From Okapia johnstoni (taxonomy: Eukaryota > Chordata > Mammalia > Artiodactyla > Giraffidae): DNA of 64,000 nt. The stretch spans positions 34,620,001-34,684,000 of the forward strand of contig CM044309.1 of assembly GCA_024291935.2 (NCBI GenBank), written 5' to 3'. A program made the translations under genes and the position numbers. Below, in pieces: positions 24,067 to 37,019 of the stretch. The first letter of the stretch is position 1; every line of letters begins with the position of its first letter. The notes below the pieces were generated by a model. It saw only the letters and a list, made by a program, of their open reading frames with translations. It did no database searches and had not been told where the DNA came from.

Positions 24067-25447
24067 CAAAGGGATGGCAATTTTTTCTGTAACTCTCTCC
24101 CCATGTCTTTTAATACGAAGAAAGCCTCTCAGATTTGAAAAAAAAGATATTTAATAAATATGTATGTATTTTTATGTTTTAGTAGATGGACCATAGATTA
24201 AAGTCAGAAGTGGATGGTTTTAAACATAGCAGAGGGTTTCAGAAGGAAATGGAAGGGAAAGAACTGTGAGACGTAGTTATAACAACAATGGTAATCCAAT
24301 ACATCTTTTTACATCTTCCAGAGAAAAGAAAAATAGAAGGCACTAACTCAACGTAATCATTTACCTGGACCAAAGAATGAACCCCCTAAGAATATCCTGG
24401 ATTTTTTTTTTCCATTTCCCTTTGATATGCTGTTATGGTACTGAGACGTGTGCCCTTTATTGACTGTTTGCAAAACACACATTTTTCTTTATGACTTCAA
24501 GAAAAACTTTCTGTGAAAGGTAGAAACTAACACTCTCAACAAAGCAAGTTCTTCCAGTCAGTAGTGAGCATAAGAGAATAAAGAGAGCAAAGAGTTTACA
24601 TTTCTAAGGTCAGAACATATTCTAAACAATGTTTTCACATGTTTTAAAAAGAGCATTTGCTCTGATTTCAATTTTATAGCTTGGGAATGCTTGGAAGCTC
24701 AAGAATAAGGGTGACTCACGTGAATTTCTATACACAAAATAATCGCCAATACTAAATATTCTCAAGCTGTTCTTACAATCCATTCAAATCAACTAATCAA
24801 GTGTGCCTTAGTTATAATAATAAATATATTGTAATTTTTAAAAATGAATGCTTTGATAAATAATAAATGTATGAAGCTCTTTAAAGTACACTCTATGCTA
24901 AGGGCTAAAATATTATAGATTCATTTATATAACCCTAACATGCTAGTCTGTACTAATGACATGTAGCTTAACATTAAAGGGCAGTGTGTTTCAGGAGAGA
25001 GATTGCTGCCCAATTCCTTCAGATGTGATTTGAGGGGTGTCATGTAAAATTCTCATTCCTAAATTATATCTCCAGATCAACAGAGCCTAACCTTGAAGAT
25101 GCGCAATAGATATTTACTTAAAATATATGTTGCCAAGAGACCTATTTAAAACAAAAATGATTTTTATATAAGCACATTTACTTATCTGCTCATTCACAAA
25201 AGCTTGGTTGTGTAGCAAAAATATATATATACTTCCTACTTGGTAGAGTCATGGTAAGATTAAGTCTAAGAGCATATTGTTCGTGCTCAGTCAGTGTTCC
25301 CTATTGTAATTTAGTTGTGGTAAGGAATGGATGAGGTCACATCGAAAAACATTTAGCACTCAGTGTCATCCAGTTTCATTTATTTGAATATTATATAGCA
25401 TAAATGTTATAGATAGATACAACATATTTGGTGTATTGTGTAAGATT
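24067..25447. other. Unannotated interval
   Basis: AT-rich 1.4 kb. Apart from an ATATATATAT tract near 25222, nothing stands out. Confidence 0.45.
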
Positions 25448-25458
25448 TCCTCAACCTT

Positions 25459-25666
25459 GCATGCTAAGCTGCTTCAGTTGTGTCTTACTCTTTGAGACTC
25501 CGTGGACTGCAGCCCACCAGACTTCTCTGTTCATGGGATTCTCTAGCAAAAATACTGGAGTGGGTTGCTATTCCCTCCTCCAGGGGATCTTTCTGACCCA
25601 GAGATGGAACCCGCGTCTCCTGCATTGCAGTTGGATTCTTTACCACTGAGCCACCGGTGAAACCTC
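25459..25666 (-). repeat. Bov-tA SINE with perfect TSD
   Basis: Full antisense element. A perfect 11-bp TSD, TCCTCAACCTT, flanks it at 25448-25458 and 25667-25677. Confidence 0.96.
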
Positions 25667-25677
25667 TCCTCAACCTT

Positions 25678-26489
25678 AGAGCACACATTTTTTTCATATT
25701 ATTATATTTCAAATATTGAATGTATCTTACAATTGACTTTTACATTTAGCATAGTGCTTTTCTCCACCCAAAGTTAACATTAAATTTGTGATGGTGTCTT
25801 ACAAATGAGGAAATAATTCACATGTGGATATCATACTTATGTATGCTCATGTCGGTCAAGAAATGTCTTTATTCACCTCTCTTTTCCAAGGGCCCTCATA
25901 TTTGCTCAAGAAACATGAGTTGCACTATAAATAAATAACTTATCCACATCTCTGGATTTAATCTGGCCTCTGCTTTTCCCATGCCATCTCCCCTATATTT
26001 CAGTCTAGCTAAAAATACTTTTGGTTAGTCAATTGCTTTTAGATATAATGTGGGGCTGCCTTTGCCTCTGAAATAAATACAAATCTCATCACATTAGAAA
26101 TCATGTCTATTCCAAAATCTGTGTTCCTGCTTGTCTGTCTACCTTGGTCCTTCAACAGTGATCACTTTTGAGTTTCCACTCAGCAGTAAGATCCTGCTCC
26201 AGCATTCCTGTCTGGTTCCCCTTCTTTCTCTCCACCTCCTTCCCTAACCCCTCCTTCTCCTTTCCAGCAGAGCACAGCTGCTGGGAGGCTGCGCAGTACA
26301 GAGAAAGGGCTTGTGAGTCATTGTGGGCGGGGGTCTGCAGGGAACCTTTCTGTGTATGTTTCTCTGGTTTTGCCCTCATGACCAAGAGGCACTTTTTACT
26401 CGTTTGTATACTCTCAAGGCACAGTACAATGCCTGACCCACAGTATGTAATGCTTTTGAATTATTAAGCTGGAATAAGTCATAGATTAT
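25678..26489. other. Unannotated interval
   Basis: No repeat recognised. A 99-codon frame (26168-26467) over a CT-rich segment has no known motif. Confidence 0.45.
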
Positions 26490-26710
26490 TCATTCATGCT
26501 TGATTTATTTGTTGACCATCTATTGAAAACCATGAGCCGGAAGGAAAAAAAGATGAACAAAATTTCTTTCCTTCCACAGAAAGTCTAGCAATGAGTGGAG
26601 AGACAGATTTATAAACTTATAATTATTACAACAATAATAAAACACTCAACATACTTATGTAGGAAATGTTATAAAAGCAGATAAGATAGAAAGATTTACT
26701 CACTGTTCTT
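26490..26710. repeat. Possible ancient L2/MER-like relic
   Basis: The pattern gatgaacaaaatttctttcc, aagtctagcaatgagtggag and agacagatttataaacttat resembles a common worn mammalian repeat. The family is uncertain. Confidence 0.35.
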
Positions 26711-26837
26711 AGGAGAGTGGAAAAGTGAAAATGCAATTGAATTTTGAAGAATGACCATGTAAGAAGCACAAAATTTGAGCCAAGGAAATTGCAGTATGAT
26801 CCAGCTCCTACTGGACATCCTACTGTTCATCCAAGAG

Positions 26838-27068
26838 AGGGTTTCCCTGATGGCTCAGTGGGTAAAGAATCCACTTGCAATTCAGGAGACACAGTAGACA
26901 CAGGTTTAGCCCCTGGGTCAGGAAGATCCCGTGGAGGAGGAAATGGCAACCCACTCCAGTGTTCTTGCCTGAAAAATTCCATGGATAGAGTAGCCTGGTG
27001 GGCTACAATCCAAAGACTCAACAGAGTCAGGCATGACTAACCAACCCAGCCCAGCACAGCACAGCACA
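26838..27068 (+). repeat. Bov-tA SINE
   Basis: Sense element with a CCCAGCACAGCACAGCACA tail. The B-box is degraded (aggtttagcccctgg). A 12-bp internal duplication of agacacag type lies in the head (26886-26902). Confidence 0.92.
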
Positions 27069-27074
27069 CCCAAA

Positions 27075-27600
27075 TGAAATGAAAACAAATGTCCACACCA
27101 ATATTTATGTAATTGAGTGTCATAGTGGCATTAGTCATTATAGCCAAAAAGTAGAAACAACTCAAATGTCCATTAACTGATGAATGAAATAAATAAAATG
27201 TGGAAACTGCATCAAATGGAATATTCAGTAGTAAAAAGTACTGATATGTGCTACAGCGTGGATGAACCTAGACAATACTATGTTGAATGAAACAAACCGT
27301 ATTAGAATTGTTTAAAGAATTTTTATAATGCTCTTTACTATATAAAATGTTAAAAACAGGCAGAACTGTAGGGACTGAAATCTTAATGGTTGCTTAGAGT
27401 TGGGGAACCATTAGGGAAATATAGAGAGTGATTTTTAATGGAATAAGGTTTCTTTTGGGTGTGACCGGAATTCTCTAAAATTGACTGTGGAGATTATTTC
27501 ACAGATCTGTGAATATACTAAAAGACACAAATGTGTACTTCAAATAGCCTGTGAATGAATTATATTAATATCACAATAAAATCATTTTACAAATAAAGAA
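27075..27600 (+). repeat. L1 3' UTR fragment
   Basis: Sense text resembling older L1 3' ends: caactcaaatgtccattaac, gatgaatgaaataaataaaatg, gctacagcgtggatgaacct, and a final aatatcacaataaaatcatt poly(A) region. No ORF2 coding part is left. Confidence 0.7.
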
Positions 27601-28459
27601 ACAAAAGGAACAGGCAACCTAAAGATTTGCTATAAATTTTCATGTGGAATTGTTACAACCAGGATGTCTAGTTGTTATACTGCATATCAAATATTCTTAA
27701 AATAACAAAATCTGTAGAGAGGAAGAAATTGACAATACATGAGAGAGATGCAGGGGAGAAAGCAGATGGAGGAGAAAGATCTATAGACTGAGGTCCTCGA
27801 AAAACTTGTGAGCAGATGGCATCTGGAACATGGAAGGATTACCTCTTCCACCAGCAGGGGGAGGGATGTAGGTGAAGATGAATAGGAAAGCAGGTATACT
27901 AATAGGTGGAGTTAGGAAGAGTTGAGTGTTTCTAACACGTGGGCTCTATTGACTCTGGGAAGCATGGCATCTTCTGTCTGAGTGTTGAAAGAAAGAGGAG
28001 GGTTGATAGATTGAGCAGCAGAGACAGCTGCCAGACTGACAAAGCAAATACTCACCTAGCCTTTTATTCACCCATTGTGCCATAACAGTGCTGCTAAAAT
28101 GAAGTACATGAAATAAGTGGACAGTCTTAGCATGAGGCTTAATATGAATAAAATCCCAGGAAATAGAATATCAGTTTTCATGACAATCTCAATGGAAAAA
28201 AATTATGAACAACTCAAGACATTTTTCTTGAATATGATTCCATTTGTGCCGTTCCACGTTCCATGTAAACTTAACTTTTGCAGGAAAAAAAAAGAAAAGT
28301 AAATTCCTTTTGAAAAGGAAGTCCAAGCTAAGAAGATAATTCTTTACAATAAAGTAAATGAGAAGGAAAACAATAGTTATAAAAAATAAGTGCAAATGTA
28401 TAGAAGTGCAAATGTATAGAAGCACAAATAAAAATATTAAGATATTAATAGCACACTCA
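27601..28459. other. Unannotated interval with a 16-bp tandem duplication
   Basis: GTGCAAATGTATAGAA is repeated head-to-tail at 28390-28405 and 28406-28421. Otherwise nothing is recognised. Confidence 0.5.
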
Positions 28460-28660
28460 TATTGCATTGTATGTCAGGCTCTATTCTAAGCAACACACAC
28501 ACTTATTTAATACTTATAAAATCCTATCTGTTGGATATATACTCACAATTTAAATAAAGACGAGGCATAGAGCAGTTAGGTAGTTTAGAAAAATTCACAT
28601 AGGTGGTAGGTATGAAAGGAAAGTTTCACTCTCAGGCAGCCATGCTCCACAACCACCTTG
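28460..28660 (-). repeat. MIR SINE, antisense
   Basis: The order tgtcaggctctattctaagc, aatacttataaaatcctatc, agacgaggcatagagcagtt, then attcacataggtggtaggta follows the reversed MIR consensus closely enough to call. Confidence 0.65.
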
Positions 28661-29104
28661 CAACTCTAGATATATTGTAAGAAATGTCTGGGAAGTATAA
28701 ACTATCCTTTGTGTCTGAAATGAATATAGGCTTTCTAGTGAGCAGTGTCATAAGAGGAAGCTAGAATGGTAGGCTGGGATGTTTGTTATTATCCTCAGAT
28801 ATGGAGCCCAAATTAGTACCATACCAGCTGAGTAGCTGTTCCAAGCATTTATTTATACAGAACTGCAAAACATCACCGAGTGCCAGAAAATTATGAGAAA
28901 GTTGATAACACAGAGGAAAGTATATTTACTGGGATTCCTCTCAGAAAAAAATTCTGAATGCATTATCAGAGAAAACTCATTGGCTCCTTGGGACAAAGGA
29001 TGATATCCCAGAGGAATACCTTCAAGCAACAACAGATGAGACAGCTCGTAACTGCCTTAGGTACTGAAATAAAATTACTATAAAACAAAGTGCACGCATC
29101 TCAT
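28661..29104. other. Unannotated interval
   Basis: Nothing recognised. Confidence 0.45.
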
Positions 29105-29600
29105 GCATTCAGTTGGATAGACTTTGACAACTGTATATGCCTTTGAAATCATTTCCCATAACAAAATAAGATTATAGACTATCTTCATCTTCCAGAAAGT
29201 TCCATATAACCTTGTAGTTAGTTCTCTCTCCCACACACTATCTGTTCTCTCACCGTAGATTAGCTCTGCTTATATTTGGATTTCATATAAAAGAAGTATA
29301 AAGTACAGAATTATTTTTTATAGTTTCTTTCACTTAACATACTGTTTTTGAAGTTCATTCATGTTGGTGTGTGGAACAGTTATTTGTCCTTTTTTTATTA
29401 CTGAGTAGTATTTCATTGTGTGAATGTAGAACAATTTGTTTACTCATTTTGCTACTGAAAGTCATTAGCGCTTTCTTTTCAAGCTTAGGGTAATTATACA
29501 TTTTTTGGTGAATTATTTTTGTGTACATGTGTTTGTATTTTTTTTGGCAAACATGTAGGAGTGGAATTCTACATCATAGGATGTGAGTAACTTAATTCCC
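29105..29600 (-). repeat. L1 3' UTR fragment, antisense
   Basis: Reversed L1 3' text: actttgacaactgtatatgc, cttccagaaagttccatata, tttctttcacttaacatact, gagtagtatttcattgtgtg, and catgtaggagtggaattcta. Confidence 0.75.
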
Positions 29601-31858
29601 TCCCAAGAAAGATAAGTCTGGATGTTAATAGAACTTTATTTGGCAGAATAAGTTAAGCAAGTTCGGAACCTGAGCTGAATTATTTATAAAAGTTGGAGGG
29701 AGGATGGGTGCTTTCTTCTGCCCTTTATCACATGGATGCTCAGCCTCATCCATAAATAATAAATGAACAAATATTGAAAGGCTATTGATTTGAAAGAATG
29801 ATAAATTAATAATCTACTAGAGGGAGCAAAATGTCTTAATCTGGTTTAAATATACCATAGATATGAATGTAGATTTGTTTTGAAGAATTAAGTGACATGA
29901 TTGAATCTATGTCTAATGACAATAACTTTTGTATATTGAGGAAGGTGAACATAGAATGGGAAAAAATTTAAAGGCTATTTCAAAACTCTAGGTGAAAATT
30001 AATGAGATCAACATCTTCAGGAATCCTTAACAGGGAACTGAATTCAGAAGATATATAGAACCTGCTTTTGAATCTGTGTGTATATGCATATGAATCCATG
30101 TGCATGCATGTATGTTGCAGCAGAAAATAATTTTGTAATAGTATTCTTTTCTCATTCATTGCAGTTACTGCATCCACAATAGATTCATAGATTCTGTATT
30201 ACAGATCCGGCTTAGTCAAAATGCTCAGAGCAGCTGGGTATTCCCATCCTGGAAGGCTTATGTTGTGCACTCGTCCAATGCCTGTCTGGCGAGACCCATA
30301 ACACTCGATATATCATGACTTTTTAGCTTATGTCAGAATGTTTCTAAAACTCCTGGCCTTTCCGACATGGTAGTTGAGAAAGTGCTCTAGTGCTCTAGTA
30401 ACAGTTCTGAAAACCACAGAAAACAAAACATCCAGCTGATGTGAATATCAAACTCTGACCCAGGCCTTAACAGTACTTCTTTTATTATGTTTTTCAGCTA
30501 TTCGCACATATAAAACAGGCAACGACTGGTTAGAGATGAACTTTTTTATATCAGACTCAGAGAAAGATCTACAAGATATTTTATTTTTCAGCACAAAAAG
30601 TCCTGAAAGAGCTTATCTTTTTCCTCTCCTTGCTGTGTCAGGTTTTTGCCTCTCTGCTAGCTGTCATGTCCAACCATGATCTCTACCTCTAAAATAAAAC
30701 TGGATGGTCATGGTTTAGGTCATTTTAATGCACTGTACAGTCTCACTGTTTATTCAAGGTATTGACCCACAACTCTAGAAGATATGAAAAAACTTAAAGA
30801 AAAAATGAATTAGGAAGAGCCATTTCTTATATGTTTTCTTCAACTTGTGACCAGTATGTTCACAGAAACTCCACTATCCAGGTTTATCACACTATCTACC
30901 TCATAAATTCACTGTGGATGGTTATTAGCCTATTATTTATATTATCTCCATTCTTTTGTTTAGGCAGTCTTTTACTTGAGTATTTTTCAAAAACTAGATC
31001 TGGAATCAATCTTCTATTATTAAAAATCAAGGATGTTACTTTAAATATTTGGTACTTGCTGAGCAGAAATGCAACCCCTGATTGCTTAACTAGTAGGACC
31101 TCTTATTCAAGGCTACAGGTTGGTAGCTTTCATAAACAGGGTGGTACATTATTTTTGTGTGTCACTAGCTAGTCACGGTCATTGTCCTCTGGGAGGTCAG
31201 GAACAAGAGTGGCAGTGCATATGCTAGGAATATGACTTTATATAGAAGGTAACATGCCTCCAGAGTCACCAAGAGAAGTACATGCTAACTTTGGCCCTGG
31301 AGTGCTGTCATTGATTTTGCAAACAATTTATGTAGCAGCTGTGAACACCAATTGCGCTACATCAGCATCAAGAGGAAAAACAGGCTTTCCTGCACGTTAG
31401 AGAAATTTTACCTAACCTTGGATGGCTAACTTAGCAAGCTCTGATATATTTACTTCCATACACAGTGAAAAGCAAGCCATGAAGGGTCTAGTTTTTTTGA
31501 AAAAGAGACACTGCTGTATAAAACTTGATGCAGGATTCTTCACCTTGGCTCATCTTCCATCAAATTAAAATTGCGGACTTGAAACAAAAACTGCCGATGA
31601 GACTGTTAGGATGCTTCAAGTTCCACTCTCTATAGAGAGAAGATTGCAAACTGTAGTCAGAATGACAAATCAGAATGACTCATCTAATTAGGTAGAAAAG
31701 GAATACAACCTTTATTGGAAAAAGAAATAAAAGCCTATATTGGCCTATATTTTCTCTTGCAACTAGATCAGTTGACTTGAATTTGAGTATCTAGAACTTA
31801 AGTATCACCTTCAGAACCACAATACCTCCTCCATAATAAATGGAATTTGTTCCATAAG
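29601..31858. other. Unannotated interval
   Basis: 2.2 kb without a recognisable gene or repeat. A 113-codon frame at 30831-31172 has no motif I know. Alternating purine/pyrimidine text (gtgtgtatatgcatatg) occurs near 30076. Confidence 0.45.
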
Positions 31859-31861
31859 ACC

Positions 31862-33528
31862 CAGTTCAGTTCAATTCAGTCGCTCAATCATGTCTGATAT
31901 TTTGCGACCCCATGGACTGAAGCACGCCAGGCTTCCCTGTCCCAGAGCTTGCTCAAACTCACGTCCATCGAGTCGGTGATGCCATCCAACCATCTCATCC
32001 TCTGTCATCCCCTTCTCCTCCTGCCTTCGATCTTTCCCAGCATCAGGGTCTTTTCAAAAGCATCAGTTCTTCGCATCAGGTGGCCAAAGTATTGGAGCTT
32101 TCCCTTCAGCATCAGTCCCTCCAATGAATAATCAGGACTGATTTCCTTTAGGATGGACTGGTTGGATCTCCTTGCTGTCCATGGGACTCCTCTCCAACAC
32201 CACAGTTCAAAAACATTAATTCTTCAGCTCTCAGTTTTCTTTATGGTCCAACTCTCACATTCATACATGGCTACTGGAAAAACCATAGATTTGACTAGAT
32301 GGACCTTTGTCACCAAAGTAATGTCTCTGCTTTTTAATATGCTGTCTAGGTTGGTCATAACTTTTCTTCCAAGGAGCAAGCATCTTTTGATTTCATGGCT
32401 GAAGTCACCATCTGCAGTGATTTTGGAGCCCAAGAAAATAAAGTATCTCACTGTTTCCATTGTTTCTCTATCTATTTGTCATGAAGTGATGGGACTAGAC
32501 GTCATGATCTTCATATTTTAAATGCTGAGTTTAAAGCCAGCTGTTTCAGCCTCCTCTTTCATTTTCATCAAGAGGCTCTTTAGTTCCTCTTCACTTTCTG
32601 CCATAAGGATGGTGTCATCTATATATCCTAGGTTATTGATATTTTTCCCTGCAATCTTGATTTCAGCTTGTGCTTCATCCATATTGGCATTTCACATAAT
32701 GTACTCTGAATATAAGTTAAATAAGCAAGGTGACAATATACAGCCTTGATGTACTCCTTTCCCCATTTGGAACCAGTTTGTTTTTCCATGTCCGGTTCTA
32801 ACTGTTACTCTTGACTTGCATACAGATTTCTCAGGAGGCAAGTAAGGTGGTCTGATATTGCCATCTCTTTAAGAATTTTCCACAGTTTGTTGTGATCCAC
32901 ACAGTCAAAGGATTTTGCATAGTCAATGAAGAAGTAGATTTTTTCCTGGAATTCTCTTGCTTTTTCTATGATCCAATGGATGTTGGCAATTTGATCTCTC
33001 GTTCCTCTGCCTTTTCTAAATCCAGCTTGAACGTCTGGAACTTCTTGGTTCAAGTTCTGTTGAGCCTAGCTTGGAGAATTTTGAGCATTACTTTGCTAGC
33101 ATGTGAGATGAGTTCAAGGGTGTGGTCATTTGAGCATTCTTTGTCATTGCCTTTCTTTGGGATTGGAAAGAAAACTGACATTTTCCAGCCCTGTGGCTAC
33201 TGCTAAATTTTCCATATTTGCTGGCATACTGAGTGCAGCACTTTAACAGCATTATCTTTGAGGATTTGAAATAGCTCAGCAGGAATTCTATCATCTCTAC
33301 TAGCTTTGTTCATAGTGATGCTTCCTAAGGTCCACTTGACTTCTCACTCCAGGATTTCTAGCTCTAAGTGAGTGATCACACATGGTTATCTGGGTCATTA
33401 ACATCTTTTTTGTATAGTTCCTCTGTGTATTCTTGCTACCTCTTCTTAATATCTTCTGTTAGGTCCATACCGTTTTTGTCCTTTATTGTGCCCATTTTTA
33501 CATACCAAGGGAGATTTTCCCTTGGTAT
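31862..33528 (-). repeat. BovB LINE, 1.67 kb, antisense
   Basis: The second-longest BovB copy, spanning linker, RT and 3' end on the minus strand. Frame pieces on the minus strand include 33053-32805 (motif A region, with FIDYAKSFD) and 32460-32224. The catalytic box at 32614-32625 reads YIDD instead of the family YADD. Multiple shifts and stops make it inactive. A short inverted repeat marks its 5' end (33502-33528). No TSD is visible. Confidence 0.95.
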
Positions 33529-33952
33529 TGTCCACACAATATCTCAGTAAGGGCTGAATAAAGCCAAATTCTGTGAAACAAGCTGCAATGAAATGTTGCA
33601 AGTTTATTCACAATGATGGTAATCTGTCAGCTAATTTCTAATAGAGATCACTTGAATTATATTTCTCATTAAATTGTCTTCACAAAAAGCAATGGACAGT
33701 AGCTTGCTTGGAAAATATTTTACTCTTCAGACATCTTTACATAGGAAACAGTGTTTTAAAATTATTGATATATAATATGTTTTATAAAATAATCTTTTTG
33801 AAGGAAAACATTAATTATCAGAAATCAGAATAATTTGGAGTAAGGTATCCTCCTATTAAAAAATCTTTTTGATAGTGTTCCTCTATCAGTTTAGGCATTG
33901 CTCAACTATTCTACAATACTAGCCTCTGTGTGACAAAGATCTTATCTCAAGT
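33529..33952. other. Unannotated interval
   Basis: Nothing recognised. Confidence 0.45.
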
Positions 33953-33963
33953 ACCCTAAGACC

Positions 33964-34169
33964 CCTGGTGGCTCAGATGATAAAGCGTCTGTCTGCAATG
34001 CAGGAGACCTAGGTTTGATCCCAGAGTTGGGAAGATCCCCTGGAGAAGGAATTGACAGCCCACTTCAGTACTTTAGCCTGGAAAATCCCACAGATGGAGG
34101 AGCCTGGTAGGCTACAGTTCATGGGGTCACAGAGTTGGACACGACTGAGAGACTTCACTTTCACTTTTC
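33964..34169 (+). repeat. Bov-tA SINE
   Basis: Sense element with a ttcactttcacttttc tail. The TSD is ACCCTAAGACC (33953-33963) against ACCCTGAGACC (34170-34180), 10 of 11 matching. Confidence 0.95.
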
Positions 34170-34240
34170 ACCCTGAGACCCACCAGAATGCTACCAAACA
34201 CCAGAAGGCAATTTTTTACAGATAAGACCTATTCATCCTA

Positions 34241-34515
34241 GGTGTGTGTGTGTTAGTTGCTTAGTCGTGTCTGACTCTTTGCAACCCCATTGTCTGTAGC
34301 CTACCAGGCCCCTCTGTCCATGGGATTCTCCAGGAAAGAACACTGGAGTGGGTTGCCATTTCCTTCTCCAAAAGGATCTATAGAAAGAAAGGAAGTGAAG
34401 TCACTCAGTCGTGTCAGACTCTTTGCAACCTCATGGACTGTAGCCTGCCAGCCTCCTCTACCCATGGAATTTTCCAGGCAAGAGTACTGGAGTGGGTTGC
34501 CATTTCCTTCTCCAT
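34241..34515 (-). repeat. Bov-A2 dimeric SINE with perfect TSD
   Basis: Two Bov-A units in tandem, both antisense and both starting at the same base of the body (minus strand tggagaaggaaatggcaacc), with no tRNA-like head. One pair of perfect 11-bp TSDs, TATTCATCCTA, encloses both units (34230-34240 and 34516-34526). So the dimer was inserted as one element, which is the definition of Bov-A2. The linker is short and A/G-rich. Confidence 0.93.
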
Positions 34516-34794
34516 TATTCATCCTATGGAAAATACCAAAAGTTAAAAAAAAACCCAAAGGTTTTTTGTTTGTATAGTTAGGACTAAATCATATATCAAT
34601 TTTATACTTTTGTAGAAAAAATAAAAATATTGCTATAAAGAATTCATATACACCATTTATTGTTATATAATATTTCAGTGGAGAGTCATGACTTAGACGT
34701 TCCTATTCCACTCTACTATGAAATAGAATCTACTGTGGTGATGAATGTTTTTGAGTATAAGATACATCATGGCATGGCAGAAAATGTATGATAC

Positions 34795-35040
34795 TCAGGA
34801 ATCAGACGAATACAGTTTCAAATTTCATCCACTTATTTGAAAGAGTATGTGACTTAAGATAAATTATTTTAGACTTTCCCAATCTTAGATCTCTCACACT
34901 TCAAATGGATGTTATATCTACCTGGTCAGGCTATTGTAATAGTTAATTAAGAAAATATTTTTAGAATATCCAGGAAAAGGCTTGATATCTATTACTGTGA
35001 TTAAATTATTTTATCTATTGCTATTATCATCTTTATTGTA
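34795..35040 (+). repeat. MIR SINE
   Basis: Sense MIR-like order: ggaatcagacgaatacagtt, gagtatgtgacttaagataa, actttcccaatcttagatct, caaatggatgttatatctac, then a final aggaaaaggcttgatatcta. Confidence 0.6.
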
Positions 35041-37019
35041 CTAAAGACCTAGGACAGATGCCATATAATCAGCATCACTGAAGGATAGTTTAATAATTGA
35101 TCATGCATACGAGCTATTCCTTAGAACCATTTTTATTAATTTTATTATTTTGTTAGCTGAAATGTTGATGTCCCCTTATATTTCTATCTATTGTTGCTTT
35201 ATATATTTTAATACATTAATATAATATTTAATATGTTGTTTCATACATTTAAGTTAATTTTTGTCAAAACTTCAAAATGGATTATTATTCCAGTGAATAT
35301 CCTACATCATGTTTGGACCTTGGAAATATATTTGGGACACTATTTATATTTGCCAAATATTATCTTTGCCCAGCCCTTTATTTGCAATGATATTGTACCA
35401 TGCATCTTAATTTTTGTAGCATATAGCCAAGTTTTGTTCTTTAATTCATATGAGAATTGTTTTCTAATGAGTTTTTTTTTTTAATATTCAGTTTAACAAA
35501 TTCTCCCAAATATTTTTATTTACTTCCCAGGAGTAAGAGCACTGTTTTTGGGACCAGCACATGAGTGAGAGGTCTCTAAGAGTCAGGCCACACATTATTG
35601 AGACAATGTTTCTCTCACTGTAATTGACGTTTCCAAGATCAGAGACTTATGCAAGAAAGACATCTAAATGAAGCAGAAAAGAAATGTATCAAGTAGAGAT
35701 GGACAGAGAAAATGAAAAACAGGACAGAGGATATGTATGGAAAGAAAAATTTACATTTTATTTTTACGAATGAGTCTGAAAATACATAATTATCAGAATT
35801 CCCCTTTTATACTTTTCATTGTACATAATTTGGAAAACAATAAGGTTTAATGGGTTATTTTAGCTTGGATTCTATTATCTTCATGTGGTATGCTTCTTGT
35901 TTAAAGAACTTTTTGTTTTCATCTTCCATTCTGTTTTTTTAGAGGGACTATACAAACTAAATATATTTTGTCTATAAGTTCTGCAATAATTTAAATGGCA
36001 TGTATTCAATTTTTAATTGCATTAAGGATTATCTTGTGTTTTTAAGCACTTTAAAATTATATTTACTTAAAATTCTTAAAATTATCTGATTTTTGAAATA
36101 ATAAAGAGATTTTTAAAGTTTATCATTATTCAAGGAGAAGCTGTTTTCTCTTTATATCCCTCTATCCATTATATCTCATGCCTCAGCAGTTTCCCTAGTT
36201 TTCTCTAATATAATTCAGGGGATATAAATCTGTATTTTTAAAAACTTTTTTCAACAGCAAGTTTTTTTTTTTTTCCATAATTGTTATGCATTTAACTTTG
36301 GATCCAAATTCCATAGCTATTTAAGTTATTTCATTGGCTTTTTTTTTTTTTGGCTTAAATATTTATCATCAGTCTCTTTTATCTACAACTCATCATCCTT
36401 AGATTCTAAACTTTGATTCAACAATTGAAGGGCATCTATCTAGGAAGGATGACTTGATAGAAAATCTGCTTTTATTTCCACAAACATCTAAACCACCTTG
36501 CTATACATTTCACCCATGAAAATCAATTTGACTACACAGATTGAGTACTAAATTTTATTTTACTATTTTCCAGAAGCTCAGACTGTGGAAAGAAATCTAA
36601 AGTCAATGTAAGTTGTACTCATTTTTAATTTACTCCTAAATGTGTAATGTAATTTTAAATATGCCCTGAATATGGGTAGATAATCGAGCTTTTCATAAAT
36701 TTCTTGAACCATGCCATTGTCAGTTCAGAAACCATTTCTACTATGTTTTCTTTTTTCACTCAGGATTCTATTCATGAGTTCTATTATTTCCTTAAAAGAG
36801 GGATATTGCCTTTGCTTCATTTTCCTCATCATTTTTCTCTCTTTATACTCTTGTCTGTGATCCAGAAATGTATCTTCAGTTTTATTTACTAAACCTGAAC
36901 ACGCTGTTCATTCACAAACAAACTTTGCTCCCATTGACCTGTTCTGATGATCTGCTACATATTCAGACAGTAGATATTTATTTATATTGTGTTGCTTTGA
37001 ATTCAAAATATTCTTGTTA
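35041..37019. other. Unannotated, very AT-rich interval
   Basis: 2 kb with T-runs at 35472-35482, 36262-36274 and 36339-36351. No repeat or exon recognised. Confidence 0.5.

Noticed and set aside
33964..34526. Regularly recurring repeats that could suggest a CRISPR-like array
   Set aside because: The units are Bov-A family SINEs in mixed orientation with their own TSDs, in eukaryotic DNA.
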